A stretch of 64,000 bases of DNA from CAVRCA01 sp963719345. GTDB lineage: Bacteria; Pseudomonadota; Alphaproteobacteria; Acetobacterales; Acetobacteraceae. Position 1 is the stretch's first letter, and each line of letters starts with the position of its first letter. The notes beneath the pieces were generated by a model. That model was given only the letters and a program-made list of their open reading frames with translations. It did no database searches and had not been told where the DNA came from. Below are positions 16,540-26,717 of the stretch, piece by piece. The position numbers and the translations under genes are program-made. The DNA is taken from contig CAVRCA010000003.1 of the NCBI GenBank assembly GCA_963719345.1, positions 756,191 to 820,190 on the forward strand, written 5' to 3'.

Positions 16540-17181
16540 TCAGCCTTGTTCAAGCCCGAGGGACTGCAAATAGATCAGCATCCCGGCTTCCAGCAGGTCC
16601 TCGGGCGTCATCGGTAGCTTGTGCCGCGCGGCGTCGGCGCGACCGACGAACAGCGAGGCGATGCCGTGTGCCAGCGCCCAGAGGTGCAGGGCCACCATCA
16701 GCGCCGGCGGGCGCACGCCTTTGACCTGCAGGCTGCAGGCACGCTCGGCCGCCTCGCGCAGCACGGCGAAGGCGCGGTCGGAGGCGGCGCGGAGTTGCAG
16801 GTCGTCGAGCGGCAGCTCGGGGTCGAACATTGCCGCATAGGAGGCCGGCTCTCGCCGGGCGAACCCGAGATAGGCCTTGCCGCAATTCTCGATGGCGGTC
16901 ACCGGGTCGGGCCTGCCCTGGTTCCAGCCCCTCGCAAGCTCCGCCTCGAACCGCTCGAACCCGCGGCGGGCGATTTCGGCCAGCAGCGCGTTCCGGTCGC
17001 GGAAGTGCCGGTACGGGGCGGCCGGGCTGACCCCGGCTTCACGGGCCAGCTCGGCGAAGGCGAAGCCGGCCGGACCGCGCTCGGCGATCAGACGCAGGGC
17101 GGTTTCGATCAGCGCCTCGCGCAGATTGCCGTGGTGATAGCTGTCGCGCCCGAAACCGCGCTGGCGTCCTTCAAAGGCCAT
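16540..17181 (-). CDS. TetR/AcrR family transcriptional regulator (YHHGNLR type)
   Basis: This 213-residue regulator has an N-terminal helix-turn-helix. SYHHGNLREALIETALRLIA starts the domain and GVSPAAPYRHFRDRNALLAE contains the recognition helix. The YHHGNLR motif marks the subgroup whose C-terminal half is a WHG-type ligand domain, here about residues 85-210. The effector is unknown. It is followed on the same strand by DUF2852 with a palindrome between them, and it is downstream of the start of the broken pgi operon's end. The family call is secure, the target is not. Confidence 0.88.
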   Translation of the reverse strand: MAFEGRQRGFGRDSYHHGNLREALIETALRLIAERGPAGFAFAELAREAGVSPAAPYRHFRDRNALLAEIARRGFERFEAELARGWNQGRPDPVTAIENCGKAYLGFARREPASYAAMFDPELPLDDLQLRAASDRAFAVLREAAERACSLQVKGVRPPALMVALHLWALAHGIASLFVGRADAARHKLPMTPEDLLEAGMLIYLQSLGLEQG

Positions 17182-17250
17182 TGCAGCACGTCGATTAGAT
17201 CATCGCCCGCCGATGGCGAGTGTTCCGCGGGAGCGGTTCCGGCGCGGCAG

Positions 17251-18898
17251 CTACGTCCGAGCGGCGCGAGCGCGACGATACCGTTCAATCAAGGCATTGG
17301 TCGAACTGTCATGCGTCAGCGTCGGTTCGCCGGCGTCGCGCAGCTCCGGGATGATACGGTTCGCCAGCACCTTGCCGAGTTCCACGCCCCACTGGTCGAA
17401 CGAGTCGATGTCCCAGATCACGCCTTGCGTGAACACGCTGTGCTCATACAAGCGCGACCAGCACCCCGACGGTCTTGGGGTCGAGGCGGTCGGCCAGGAT
17501 CATGTTGGTCGGGCGGTTGCCCTCGGTGACCCGGAACGGCGTCTGGAAATCCGGCGAACCTTCCGCGCGCAGTTCCTCCGCCGTCTTGCCGAACGCCAAA
17601 GCCTCGGCCTGCGCAAACAGATTGGCCATCAGCAGGTCATGGTGGTCGGCATAGGGGCTGAGCGGCTGCAGGAAGCCGATCAGGTCGCAGGGGATCAGCT
17701 TCGTGCCCTGGTGGATGAGCTGATAGAAGGAGTGCTGCCCGTCGGTGCCCGGCTCGCCCCAGATGATCGGCCCGGTCTGCCACGACACCTCGGCGCCGTT
17801 GAGGGCGACGTGCTTGCCGTTGCTCTCCATCTGCAATTGCTGAAGGTAGGCCGGGAAAGCGCGCGAGATGGGCGGCGTAGGGCATCACCCCCAGCGTCTG
17901 CGCCCCGAAGAAATTGTTGTACCAGACGGTGAGCAGCCCCATCAGCGCCGGCAGGTTGCGCTCCAGCGGGGCGGTGCGGAAATGCTCGTCCATGGCGTGG
18001 AAGCCAGCGAGCATCGCACGGAAATTCTCCGGTCCCATCGCGATCATCGTCGACAGGCCGATCGCGGAGTCCATCGAGTAGCGGCCGCCGACCCAGTCCC
18101 AGAAGCCGAACGTGTTGGCCGGGTCGATGCCGAATTTCTCCACCGCCGGGATGTTGGTGGAGACGGCGACGAAGTGCTTGGCCACCGCCGCCTCGCTGCC
18201 CAGCTTGTCGACCAGCCATTCGCGGGCGGTTGCGGCGTTGGTCATCGTCTCCAGGGTGGTGAACGTCTTCGACGAGATGATGAACAGGGTTTCCGCCGCG
18301 ATCGATCCCCTGCGTCGCCTCGGCGAAGTTGGCGCCGTCGACGTTGGAGACGAAGCGGAGCGTCAGCGTCCGGTCGCTGTATGGACGCAGCGCCAGATAC
18401 GCCATCTCCGGCCCGAGATAGGAGCCGCCGATGCCGATGTTGACGACGGTGCGGATGCGCTTGCCGGTGTGGCCGGGCCACGATCCGTCGCGCACTTGGT
18501 CGGCGAACGCGGCCATGCGGTCCAGCACCTCGTGGACCTCGGGCACCACGTCCTTGCCGATCGACCTCGATCCGACTGCCGCGCGGGGCGCGCAAGGCGA
18601 CGTGCAGCACGGCACGCCGCTCGGTCGCGTTGATCTTCTCGCCCCGGAACATGGCGTCGCGGCGGGCCGGCGACGCCGCGCTCTTCGGCGAGCTGCACCA
18701 GCAGGCGCATCGTCTCATCGATGATGCGGTGCTTGGAGATAGTCGAGCGATGAGGCCGCGCGCCTCGACGGTGAACCGCTCGGCGCGGCCCGGAGTCCTC
18801 GGCGAAGAGCGGCGCAGGTGCGGTCCTTGATTTGCGCGTAGTGGTCGCGCAAGACGCCTCCACGCCGTCGAACTCGCCGTTCGTCGCGGGCCGCTCAT
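17251..18898 (-). pseudogene. pgi: Glucose-6-phosphate isomerase, multiply frameshifted
   Basis: Ordered fragments in all three minus frames reconstruct a full phosphoglucose isomerase that interconverts glucose-6-P and fructose-6-P. They include LRDHYAQIKDRT, DETMRLLVQLAEERGVA and MFRGEKINATERRAVLHVAL. Next come RTVVNIGIGGSYLGPEMAY, LRFVSNVDGANFAEATQGID, NTFGFWDWVGGRYSMDSAIG, GEPGTDGQHSFYQLIHQGTK and FDQWGVELGKVLANRI. The family signatures SNVDG, FWDWVGGRYS and the catalytic GTDGQHSFYQLIHQG are intact. At least eight one-base indels break the frame. Length and start (18898) are normal. It is the last gene of the glk-gnd-HAD-tal-pgi series, 21 bp after tal. Confidence 0.88.
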
Positions 18899-18919
18899 GG
18901 CCTGCTCTCCTCGTCTATG

Positions 18920-20003
18920 TCATGCCGGGCTCTTGTCCTCGATCGCCTTGCAGCAGTTCCTGCCAGGATTTCACGAAGGACTTCGCGCCGTCCTCCTGCA
19001 ATTGCGAGGCAGAGCGCCGCCGGTCGACGCCGGCCTTGACGATGTCGCCCAGGATCCATGCGCGCATCGCCGCCGTCCCGCGGCAGCACGGCGTCGATCT
19101 CGACCGTGGTCGGCCAAGGCCCGCAGGGTGGCATCCGGCATCGTGTCGACGGTATTGGGCGCGGCCAGGGATTTCACGTAGAGCGTGTCGGGCGCCTTCG
19201 GGTCCTTCATGCTGGTGCTGGCGAACAGCAGCCGCTGCGGCCGAGCGCCGAGATTGGCGAGCCGCTGCCAGCGGTCGCTGTCCAGCAGATCGCGATACGC
19301 CTTGTAGGTCTGCTGCCCGACGGCAACGCCGAGCTTGTTCTGCAGCGACGCCGGCAGCTTCTCGTTGGCGCCGCGATCCCAGCGACTGATGAAGATCGAC
19401 GCGACGGAATGCACGTCGAGGCTCAGCCCTTCCTGCACGCGACGCTCCAGTCCGCACATGTAGGCGTGCGCGGCCGCCACGATAGTGGTCGAGCGCGAGA
19501 ACAGCAGGGTGACGTTGATGCTGGATGCCGGCTGAAGATCGCCTCCTCGATCGCCGGCAGACCCTCGGGCGTGCCGGGAATCTTTATAAACAGGTTGGGC
19601 AGATTGGCTTTCTTGGACAACTCCGCCGCCTGCGTCACCGTCGCCTTGGTGTCGTAGGCAAAAAGGGGAGAGACTTCGAGCGAGACCCAGCCGTCGACCC
19701 CGGAGGTCTTGCGGTGCGTCGGCAGGAACAGCTCGGCGGCGCGCGAGAGGTCCTCGATCGCCAGCTCGAAGAACAGGTCCTCGCCCTTCCGGCCTTGGTC
19801 GAGCAGGCCGCTGATCTCGTCGTCGTACGCCTTGCTGCTGTGCTGATCGCGGCCTGGAAGATCGACGGGTTCGACGTCAGGCCGGTCACCGCCATCTCGT
19901 CGATGTACCGCTTCAGCGTGCCGTTATCGAGCATGTCGCGCGTGATGTCGTCGAGCCAGATGCTCTGGCCGAGACTGTGCAGCTTCGTATTTGCGTTTGC
20001 CAT
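18920..20003 (-). pseudogene. tal: Transaldolase, multiply frameshifted
   Basis: Transaldolase moves a dihydroxyacetone unit in the non-oxidative pentose phosphate pathway. The start at 20003 gives MANANTKLHSLGQSIWLDDI and GLTSNPSIFQAAI. Other frames supply LPNLFIKIPGTPEGLPAIEE with the Schiff-base lysine in FIKIPGT, DVHSVASIFISRWDRGANEK, QRLLFASTSMKDP and LQEDGAKSFVKSWQELL. The end reads AIEDKSPA with the stop at 18920. At least five indels separate these pieces. The inferred length, about 360 residues, is that of the longer bacterial transaldolases. It precedes pgi by 21 bp. Confidence 0.87.
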
Positions 20004-20019
20004 TGATGGTCTCCCGCCG

Positions 20020-20695
20020 CTATCGCGTCTGGAACGCGGATATGTCCAAGTTCACCAAGTCGCCGATCCGGTCGAGCTGGATGTCGGCCGGCGGATGCGC
20101 CGCCAGCTCCTTCGGGTCGTGCGCGTAGTGGCCCTGCCGGGGAAACACCGTCGTCACCCGATCACCCCAGATCTGCTTGACCGCATCGAGGATGCGGATC
20201 TTGTCGTCGATCAGCACGTAGCGCCGGGCCGGGTAGAGGCGCTCCACATCGTCGAGCTCCTGCTCTTTGTGGATGTAGATCAGCACGCGGTCCTCGAACG
20301 CGCTCCCAGAAGCCGGATTGTCGACCTTGCGCGGCTGGAACACGGCGTCACCGTCGGAAAGCATCACCGCCGGACCCCACTGCATGGGCATGTGCGCACC
20401 GCTTCCGAGCGCCGCGGGTAGAGCCGGCTCGCGAACGGATAGTCGACGAGCCAGCTCGACATCCTGAGCACGTGGGATCGTGGATCTGCTCCACCCGGTA
20501 GCGCTCGAGCGCGCCGAGATAGTCGGCGTAGCCCAGCTCGCCGCGCAGCTCCTCGAAGATCGCCCAGTAGCGGTCGCGCGCGAGCGGGCCGTATTCCTCC
20601 TCGATATGCTGGCGCAGATCGTCCTGCACGCTGGTCGTTGTCGAGCAGGTGTTATCGACGTCGAACAGGAAAACGGTGTCGTTGGTGCCGCTCAT
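20020..20695 (-). pseudogene. HAD family hydrolase, frameshifted
   Basis: This is a haloacid-dehalogenase-type phosphatase. The start at 20695 gives TVFLFDVDNT, the nucleophile motif DxDNT, then GPLARDRYWAIFEELRGELG. A second frame gives MQWGPAVMLSDGDAVFQPRK, containing motif II LSDGD. RYVLIDDKIRILDAVKQIWG follows, containing the acidic motif, and the frame runs to the stop at 20020. Two indels, near 20400 and 20480, separate them. The start overlaps the gnd stop (ATGA), so the two are coupled. The substrate is unknown; a sugar phosphate would fit the neighbours but is a guess. tal follows 16 bp later. Confidence 0.72.
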
Positions 20696-21709
20696 GCCTT
20701 CGGCTTCTCGACATGGCCGCCGAACTCGAAGCGGAGCGCGGAAAGCAGCTTGTCGGCAAACTCCGTCTGTCCGCGCGAGGCGAACCGCGGAGAAAGCGCC
20801 GCACTGATGACCGGCGCGGGGATGGCCTCGTCGATCGCCGCCAGCAAGGTCCAGCGCCCCTCGCCCGAGTCGGAAACCCGGCCGGCGAAGTGCTCGAGGT
20901 CGGGGCTTTTGCGAAGCGCGCTGGCGGTCAGGTCGAGCAGCCACGACCCAACCACGCTGCCGCGGCGCCAGACTTCCGCCACCTGTGCGACGTCGATGTC
21001 GTAGCTGTAAAGGTCGGGATGGCGCAGCGGCGTGGTTTCCGCGTCAGTTTCCTGTTGGTGCACATCCGACATTGGCATGCTTGATGATGTTCAGCCCTTC
21101 GGCGTAGGCCGCCATCAGCCCGTACTCGATCCCGTTGTGCACCATCTTGACGAAGTGGCCGGCGCCGTTCGGGCCGCAATGAAGGTAGCCTTGCTCGGCC
21201 TGGGTCGGCCGCACCTTCGGCACCCGTGGTGCGAGGCGCGGAATCGACGCCCGGCGCCGAGGCGGCAAAAACCGGGTCGAGCCGCTGCACCGCCTCCTTA
21301 TCGCCGCCGATCATCAGGCAATAGCCGCGCTCGAGCCCCCAAACGCCGCCGCTCACGCCGACATCGACGTAGTGCAGCCCTTTCTCCTTCAGCTCGCGGG
21401 CCCGGCGCACGTCGTCATGGTAGTACGAGTTGCCGCCGTCGATGACGGTGTCGCCCGGCTCCAGCAACGGCGATCATTGTGCCAACACGCCATCGACCAC
21501 ACCCGCCGGCACCATCAGCCACACCGCGCGCGGCTTGCCAGGCCCTTGATGAAGTCGGTCAGGCTCGTGCTGCCGGTGGCGCCCTTGCCGACCAGCGCCT
21601 GCACCGGCTCGTGATGGGCATCGTAGACATGCAGGTCGTGCCCCGCCTTGATCAGGCGGGCGACCATGTTGGCCCCCATCCGCCCAAGACCGATCATGCC
21701 GAGTTGCAT
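20692..21709 (-). pseudogene. gnd: 6-phosphogluconate dehydrogenase (decarboxylating), multiply frameshifted
   Basis: This enzyme oxidises 6-phosphogluconate to ribulose-5-P and CO2. The start at 21709 gives MQLGMIGLGRMGANMVARLI with the Rossmann GxGxxG. Other frames give AVWLMVPAGVVDGVL, DTVIDGGNSYYHDDVRRARE and YVDVGVSGGVWGLERGYCLM. The catalytic GHFVKMVHNGIEYGLMAAYA and the C-terminal VAEVWRRGSVVGSWLLDLTA follow. Roughly 335 residues are expected, the short YqeC-like type. At least four indels are present. The stop overlaps the HAD gene start, and the 5' end overlaps the presumed glk 3' end. Confidence 0.88.
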
Positions 21710-22756
21710 CCTGTGCTTCCCCTGCCAATCCGTTCCGCGCTCCACGTCTCTGTACGAGACGGGCTCCGCTCGGTTCGCGTCAATCGGTCAAGGCCGTATA
21801 GGGCTGCCCCGAGCAGCGCGGCACCGGCGGTGACCACGTTGACGGGAATGCCGGCCAGCAAGCCGGCAAAGCGGCCCTTACCGGTGAAAGCCTGCCATGA
21901 AGCCCGCCATCCAGGCGGCCGCGGACGCGGAGCCGGCATGCCGCCCGCCAGGTAGACTCCGCCCGTCGCCAGCACCTTCAACGCCAGATTGCCCGCTTCC
22001 GCGCCGAGGATGGCGGCGAACAGGTCGAGGGCCGCGGCGCCAGCGGGTCGGCGGCTCCGCCTGTGCCGGCCTGCACGATCAGCGGCGTGCGGTCCGCCGT
22101 CTTGGCCAGTTGCCCGGCCAAGACGGGCCGCTCAACCGCCCGGCCGGCGTCTCGCAGGAAATCGTAGATGTTCGGGATTCCGCTGCCCGAGCAGACCCGC
22201 TCGTAGGAGACGTGCCCGAAACGTGCCGACATGGTATTGCCACAACGGCGGCCTGCATCGCGTTCGGCCGGGGCGAAATCGGCGTGGCCGCCCTCCGACG
22301 AGCCGGCAACGTACTCGCTGCCACCCCAGATCAGGAAGGCTTCGCCGAGCCCGGTTCCGGGCGCGACCACGGCGATCGGTCCCGTGCGGTTCGGCACTGC
22401 CCTCATTGATCGCGTGCAGTTCCGCCTTCGCGCAGCGGGGACCGCGTAGGCCACGGCTTTGAGATCGTTGAGCAGGATGCCGATTGCAGGCCGAGCGCCT
22501 CGGCAGAGGGCCGTTTCCTCAAGCAGCCAAGGTAGGTTGGTCAGCTTCGCCCGCCCGCCCATCACCGGACCCGCGACATCGAAGCAGGCGGCCTCGGCGG
22601 AGGCACGTTCGATAAGGAAGGCCGGACGATTTCGGCCAGGCCCGGGATAGGCCGCGCTGGGATAGCTCTTCTCGCGAGCGGCGCACGAGCGCCTGCTTCG
22701 GGCGTGTATAGCCCGAGCAGCGTCTTCGTTCCACCGACATCGCCGGCGATCAACAT
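21694..22756 (-). pseudogene. glk: Glucokinase (ROK-unrelated Glk type), multiply frameshifted
   Basis: Glucokinase phosphorylates glucose with ATP. The start at 22756 reads MLIAGDVGGTKTLLGLYTPE with the phosphate-1 loop. Other frames supply AKLTNLPWLLEE, ILLNDLKAVAYAVP, PIAVVAPGTGLGEAFLIWGG with the GPGTGLG-like motif, and GHVSYERVCSGSGIPNIYDF. LATGGVYLAGGM and AFTGKGRFAGLLAGIPV come last, before a presumed stop at 21694. At least four indels break it. The stop is the first in the last frame and overlaps gnd by 16 bp, so the true end may differ slightly. It is the first recognisable gene of the minus-strand sugar-phosphate series. Confidence 0.84.
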
Positions 22757-22896
22757 TCAGCCACTCCAGCGGTCAAGCCCACCGCGCCCGAGAGGAATGC
22801 CGCGCAATGGTCGCGGACGAGGCTGTGCGCCTTGCCGTCGATCTGGAAGCAGGGCCGCAGCGTAGGGCTTCCGGTCGCACTTGCCTAGTTTTGTCC

Positions 22897-23715
22897 TCAG
22901 GCCGCCACCTTGCCGATCAGCTTGACGGCGGCGAGCCACCCATCCAGCTCACGCTCCATCGGCTCGAGCAGTACGTGCTGGACGCCGGCATCGGCGAGGT
23001 TCGCCAGCCGGTCGCGCATCGCGCCGACGTCCTTGTCCCAGCGCGCCCGCATCGAGATCGTGAAGGCGGCTTCCGGCCGGGCGTGCCGGAGCCGGGCGAC
23101 GATGCCCCGCAGCGCCGTATCGTCGGTCCGGCTGGTGCCATGCCAGCCGTCGAGCTTCTCCGCCCGCGCGAGTGCCGGTTCGGAAGAACCGCCGATCCAG
23201 ATCGGGATGGGCGCGCAGGGCGGCGGCAGCATCCGCATGTCCTCGATCCTGGCCGGGATGTGGCGGGAAGCGAAGCTGACCGGGTCCTCGTTCCACACCG
23301 CCCGCATCATGGCGATGCCCTCGTCCATGCGTCGGCCCCGCTCGCGGAACGGCACGCCGAGGGCGGCGAACTCCGCCTCCAGCCATCCCACCCCGGCGCC
23401 CAGGATGAGCCGCCCTTGCGACAGGTTCTGCAACGTCGCGAGTTCCTTGGCCAGCGGCAGCGGATGCCGCATCGGCAGCACCAACACGCTGGTCCCCAGC
23501 CGGACGCGGCGGGTGAACGCCGCCGCCCAGGTCAGCGTCAGCACCGGATCGTAGAATGCCGCCGAGGGCGGATAGGGCGCATCCCGCGGCAGAATGATGT
23601 GCTCGCTGACCCAGACGTCGGCGAGGCCGAGTTGCTCGGCCTGCTCGGCAGCCCGGCGGATCGCGTCAGGTCCGGCCTTGCGACCGATATGGGGGAGATG
23701 AACACCGATCTGCAT
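22897..23715 (-). CDS. LLM class oxidoreductase (F420-dependent type)
   Basis: This 272-residue luciferase-like TIM-barrel protein resembles the F420-dependent LLM subfamily. It shows MQIGVHLPHIGRKAGPDAIR, LADVWVSEHIILP, RVRLGTSVLVLPMRHPLPLA, the conserved LSQGRLILGAGVGWLEAEFA and PIPIWIGGSSEPALARA. Whether the host makes F420 or it uses FMN cannot be told. It lies about 140 bp upstream of glk on the same strand. The frame is intact, in contrast to the operon next to it. The substrate is unknown. Confidence 0.86.
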   Translation of the reverse strand: MQIGVHLPHIGRKAGPDAIRRAAEQAEQLGLADVWVSEHIILPRDAPYPPSAAFYDPVLTLTWAAAFTRRVRLGTSVLVLPMRHPLPLAKELATLQNLSQGRLILGAGVGWLEAEFAALGVPFRERGRRMDEGIAMMRAVWNEDPVSFASRHIPARIEDMRMLPPPCAPIPIWIGGSSEPALARAEKLDGWHGTSRTDDTALRGIVARLRHARPEAAFTISMRARWDKDVGAMRDRLANLADAGVQHVLLEPMERELDGWLAAVKLIGKVAA

Positions 23716-23779
23716 GACGGAGACTCCCGCTGCGTATCTTCAGCGTAGAGCCAATCCAGGGCGCGATGCCACGCCTTCG

Positions 23780-24205
23780 TCAGCGACGCCGCAACCTGCG
23801 CTCCAGGTCAGCCTTGCTCATCCGCGAGCAGCCGGTGAGGCCTCGGCGCCACGCCTCGGCATAGAGCTCCGCCCTGGTGGGTCCGTCACCGCCGGCGCGG
23901 CCTTTTGGGGCGGGAGACTTGGCGCGCTTTGCCGGGGTCGCCTTGGCGGCCGACCTGCGCGCGCCCGCTCCCTCCTTGACCTGCCGCGCCGTCTGCCCCT
24001 TGCGCTCCTCCTCTTCGGTCCGCGCACGGCTCCGCTTGTTCTGCGCCTTGCTCTGGGTCCGCGAAGCACCCGCCTCGCTCAGCCCGATTGCGATCGCCTG
24101 GCGCGGATTGCGCACCTTGCGCCCCTGCGTCTCAAGCTCGCCGTGCTTGAACTCGTGCATGACGCGGCCGACGATCTCCTTCTGCCGCTTGCCCTGCTTT
24201 GCCAT
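23780..24205 (-). CDS. DUF6496 domain protein with basic linker and SAP-like C-terminus
   Basis: This 141-residue basic protein begins with the DUF6496 signature KEIVGRVMHEFKHGELETQG and RNPRQAIAIGLSEAG. A Lys/Arg/Ala-rich disordered stretch occupies about residues 48-105. The C-terminus ELYAEAWRRGLTGCSRMSKA resembles a SAP/Rho-N-like nucleic-acid-binding helix pair. The composition suggests DNA or RNA association, but no function is known. It stands alone between the LLM gene and the amidohydrolase on the same strand. Confidence 0.78.
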   Translation of the reverse strand: MAKQGKRQKEIVGRVMHEFKHGELETQGRKVRNPRQAIAIGLSEAGASRTQSKAQNKRSRARTEEEERKGQTARQVKEGAGARRSAAKATPAKRAKSPAPKGRAGGDGPTRAELYAEAWRRGLTGCSRMSKADLERRLRRR

Positions 24206-24229
24206 CGGCCCGGTCTCCGTAACGGTGTC

Positions 24230-25503
24230 CTATGGACAGACATGTTCGGCCAGCCACGCCGTCAACAGCGTGCTGGCACTCAGGAAATCGTCGATCTCCA
24301 TCGCTTCGCGCGGGTTGTGGCTACCGTTGCGGTTGCGGACGAACAGCATTCCGGTCGGCACGCCGCAGGCGGCGAACGCCGCCGCATCGTGCGAGGCGGG
24401 GCTGCCCAGGGAAAGGATGGGAATGCCGAGCCGTGCCGCGCTTTGCTCGAACGCCGCCTGTATGCCGGGGTCCATCGGCCCCACCGCCGCGCGGGCCTCC
24501 TTGCCAGGGATGGAAACGCACCCCGCGCCGCTGCTCGATTTCGGCGATGATCGCCTGCACCCGTGCTTCCAGGGCTTGCAGCACCGCAGCATCGTAGGCG
24601 CGCAGGTCGAGCGAAAGGCGAAAATTCCCCCGGGATGATCGTCAGCCCGTGCGCCGTCGGGTCGGTGTGGAAGCGGCCGACGGTGCAGGCCATCGGAATG
24701 CCCTGGCGGTCGTACTCATCCCACACGCGGTCGAGGGCGCAGAAAAAGTCGGCGCCCGCCAGCGCCGCGTCCCGCCGGAACCGACGGGGCAGCCCGACAT
24801 GATCATAGGCGCCCTCGATGCAGATGTCGGGCAAGCGGAACGTGCCGGGGATGCCGGTGCAGATGCCCACCGGGCAGCCGGCCTCGACGAGGCTGGGCGC
24901 CTGCTCGATATGCACCTCGAGGAAGGCCCGCAGTGTCGCGGGGTCGAGATGACGGGCGCCGGACGCCAGACGATCGGGATCGCCGCCGCAGTCGGCGATG
25001 TGCGCCCAGAGCGGGCGGTGCGTGTCGCGCCGAGATGCCTGCAATGCGCTTCTTGGCAAGCTGCCGAGCGCCGCCCGGCTGCCGATGTAGGACACCTCGA
25101 ACCACACGCTCTCTTCGGCGCGGATAGCCATGACGGCGAGATCGCAGGAGGGCGAGACACCCATCCGCTTCAGGGCGTCGATCGCGACCAGTCCGGCGAT
25201 CACGCCGGCGGCGCCGTCGAAATTGCCACCATGCGGCACCGAATCGAGGTGCGACCCCACGATCACCCGCTTGGCGTCGCGGTCCCGGCCGGGCCATGTC
25301 ATGTAGAGGTTGGCCGCCGCATCGCGGCTGACGCGCAGGTCCAGCCGGCGGGCCGCCTGCTCGATGGTCAGGTGGGCCCGCTGTTCGCCCGGGCCGTACG
25401 GGTCGCGGGTCACGCCGTCGCCGTCGAGACTGTCACGGCGGAGCGTATCGAAGAGCCCCGACGCCAAGGGGCGGCTTGCGGCGACCGATGCTGCGATCTG
25501 CAT
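24230..25503 (-). pseudogene. Zn-dependent M20 amidohydrolase (allantoate/N-carbamoyl-amino-acid hydrolase type), two frameshifts
   Basis: This is a member of the M20 hydantoinase/carbamoylase family, about 420 residues, that hydrolyses N-carbamoyl amino acids or allantoate. The N-terminal frame contains NLYMTWPGRDRDAKRVIVGS, the metal ligands SHLDSV and GNFDGAAGV, the RAEES catalytic glutamates, and LEVHIEQAPSLVEAGCPVGI. After GRFHTDPTAHGLTIIPGEF the frame is lost near 24620 and again near 24510. The last frame carries LGSPASHDAAAFAACGVPTG and RNRNGSHNPREAMEIDDFL. It is divergent from the acyl-CoA dehydrogenase, with about 70 bp between starts. The indels may be sequence errors. The substrate is undecided. 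Confidence 0.83.
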
Positions 25504-25574
25504 GGGAGCGCTGTTTCCTCTCTGCCCAGCGGTGCTAGCCTCCCTCAGCGCACCGCGACGAGAAGGTTACAGTG

Positions 25575-26633
25575 ATGGACTCCACCAGCACCATGCTGAG
25601 CGAGACCGCCTCCCGTGTGTTTGAGGAGCATTGCGCGCCGGCGGCCTTGCGTTCGGCGGAACAGGGCGACTGGCCGGCGGCCGCGTGGGCGGCGCTGGAA
25701 GCCGCCGGGTTGCATCGCGCGCTCGTGCCCGAGGAGGCGGGCGGCTTCGGGGTGCCCGTTGCCGACGCCCTGAGCCTGCTGCGCGTCGCCGGCGAGCACG
25801 CGCTGCCGCTGCCGCTCGCCGAGACGATGCTGGCGAGCTGGCTCCTCGCCGGCGCCGGGCTGGCGATACCGGACGGGCCGCTTACGGTGGCCCCGGTTGC
25901 CACCGGCGAGCAGCTGGCCTTGTCGCGTCCGGACGGCGTGTGGCGTCTCGACGGAACGGCCACCCGCGTTCCCTGGGGAGGCGCGCCGAACATCGGAGTG
26001 GTCGTGCTCGCCGAGCACGAGGGCACCGCGCATGTGGCGCTGGTGCCGGCCGAGATGCGCCAAAGCACGAGGGAGGCGAACCTGGCGCGCGAGCCGCGCG
26101 ACGTGCTGCGCTTCGCCGGCACGCTTCCGGCCGATGCGGTGCGGCCCGCCGGGGCCGGCTTGATGCAGCTCCGTGCGGTGGGGGCGGCGATGCGCAGCAT
26201 GCAGATTGCCGGCGCGCTGATGCGGATCACCGACCTCTCGACGCAGTATGCCCAGGATCGCGTCCAGTTCGGCCGGCCGATCGGCAAGTTGCAGGCGGTG
26301 CAACACAACCTGGCGATCCTCGCGACCCAGACCGCCGCCGCCGTGGCCGCGTCCGACCTCGCCGCCGAAGCGGTGGCCGACGGAGTGCGGCTGCTGCCGA
26401 TCGCGGCGGCCAAGGCACGCGCCGGCGAGGCCGCCGGGATCGGCGCCGGCATCGCCCATCAGGTCCACGGCGCGATCGGCTTCACCTACGAGCACACGCT
26501 GCACTTCTTCACCAAGCGCCTGTGGTCCTGGCGCGACGAGTTCGGCAACGAGGCGGCCTGGAACCTGCTGCTCGGCCGCCACATGGCCGCCGCCGGGGCG
26601 GACCATCTCTGGGAGGAGATCACGGCCGCCTGA
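25575..26633 (+). CDS. Acyl-CoA dehydrogenase family protein
   Basis: This 352-residue flavoprotein belongs to the acyl-CoA dehydrogenase superfamily but is shorter than the usual 380-400 residues. It keeps an N-terminal helical domain (EAAGLHRALVPEEAGGFGVP), a middle beta domain, and the C-terminal FAD-binding helices. The latter are seen in DLSTQYAQDRVQFGRPIGKL and QVHGAIGFTYEHTLHFFTKR. I start at the ATG at 25575 (the preceding GTG is adjacent). The catalytic base is not obvious, as in many small-subunit-like members, so it may be part of a heteromer. The substrate is unknown. It is divergent from the amidohydrolase. Confidence 0.83.
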   Translation: MDSTSTMLSETASRVFEEHCAPAALRSAEQGDWPAAAWAALEAAGLHRALVPEEAGGFGVPVADALSLLRVAGEHALPLPLAETMLASWLLAGAGLAIPDGPLTVAPVATGEQLALSRPDGVWRLDGTATRVPWGGAPNIGVVVLAEHEGTAHVALVPAEMRQSTREANLAREPRDVLRFAGTLPADAVRPAGAGLMQLRAVGAAMRSMQIAGALMRITDLSTQYAQDRVQFGRPIGKLQAVQHNLAILATQTAAAVAASDLAAEAVADGVRLLPIAAAKARAGEAAGIGAGIAHQVHGAIGFTYEHTLHFFTKRLWSWRDEFGNEAAWNLLLGRHMAAAGADHLWEEITAA

Positions 26634-26717
26634 ACCTCGTCGCCCCCGCGTTCCACAGCTATCCACAGGCCGCGACGGCTGCAGGGTGGCGGCCAAGCGG
26701 CGTATCATTGCAGCCAG

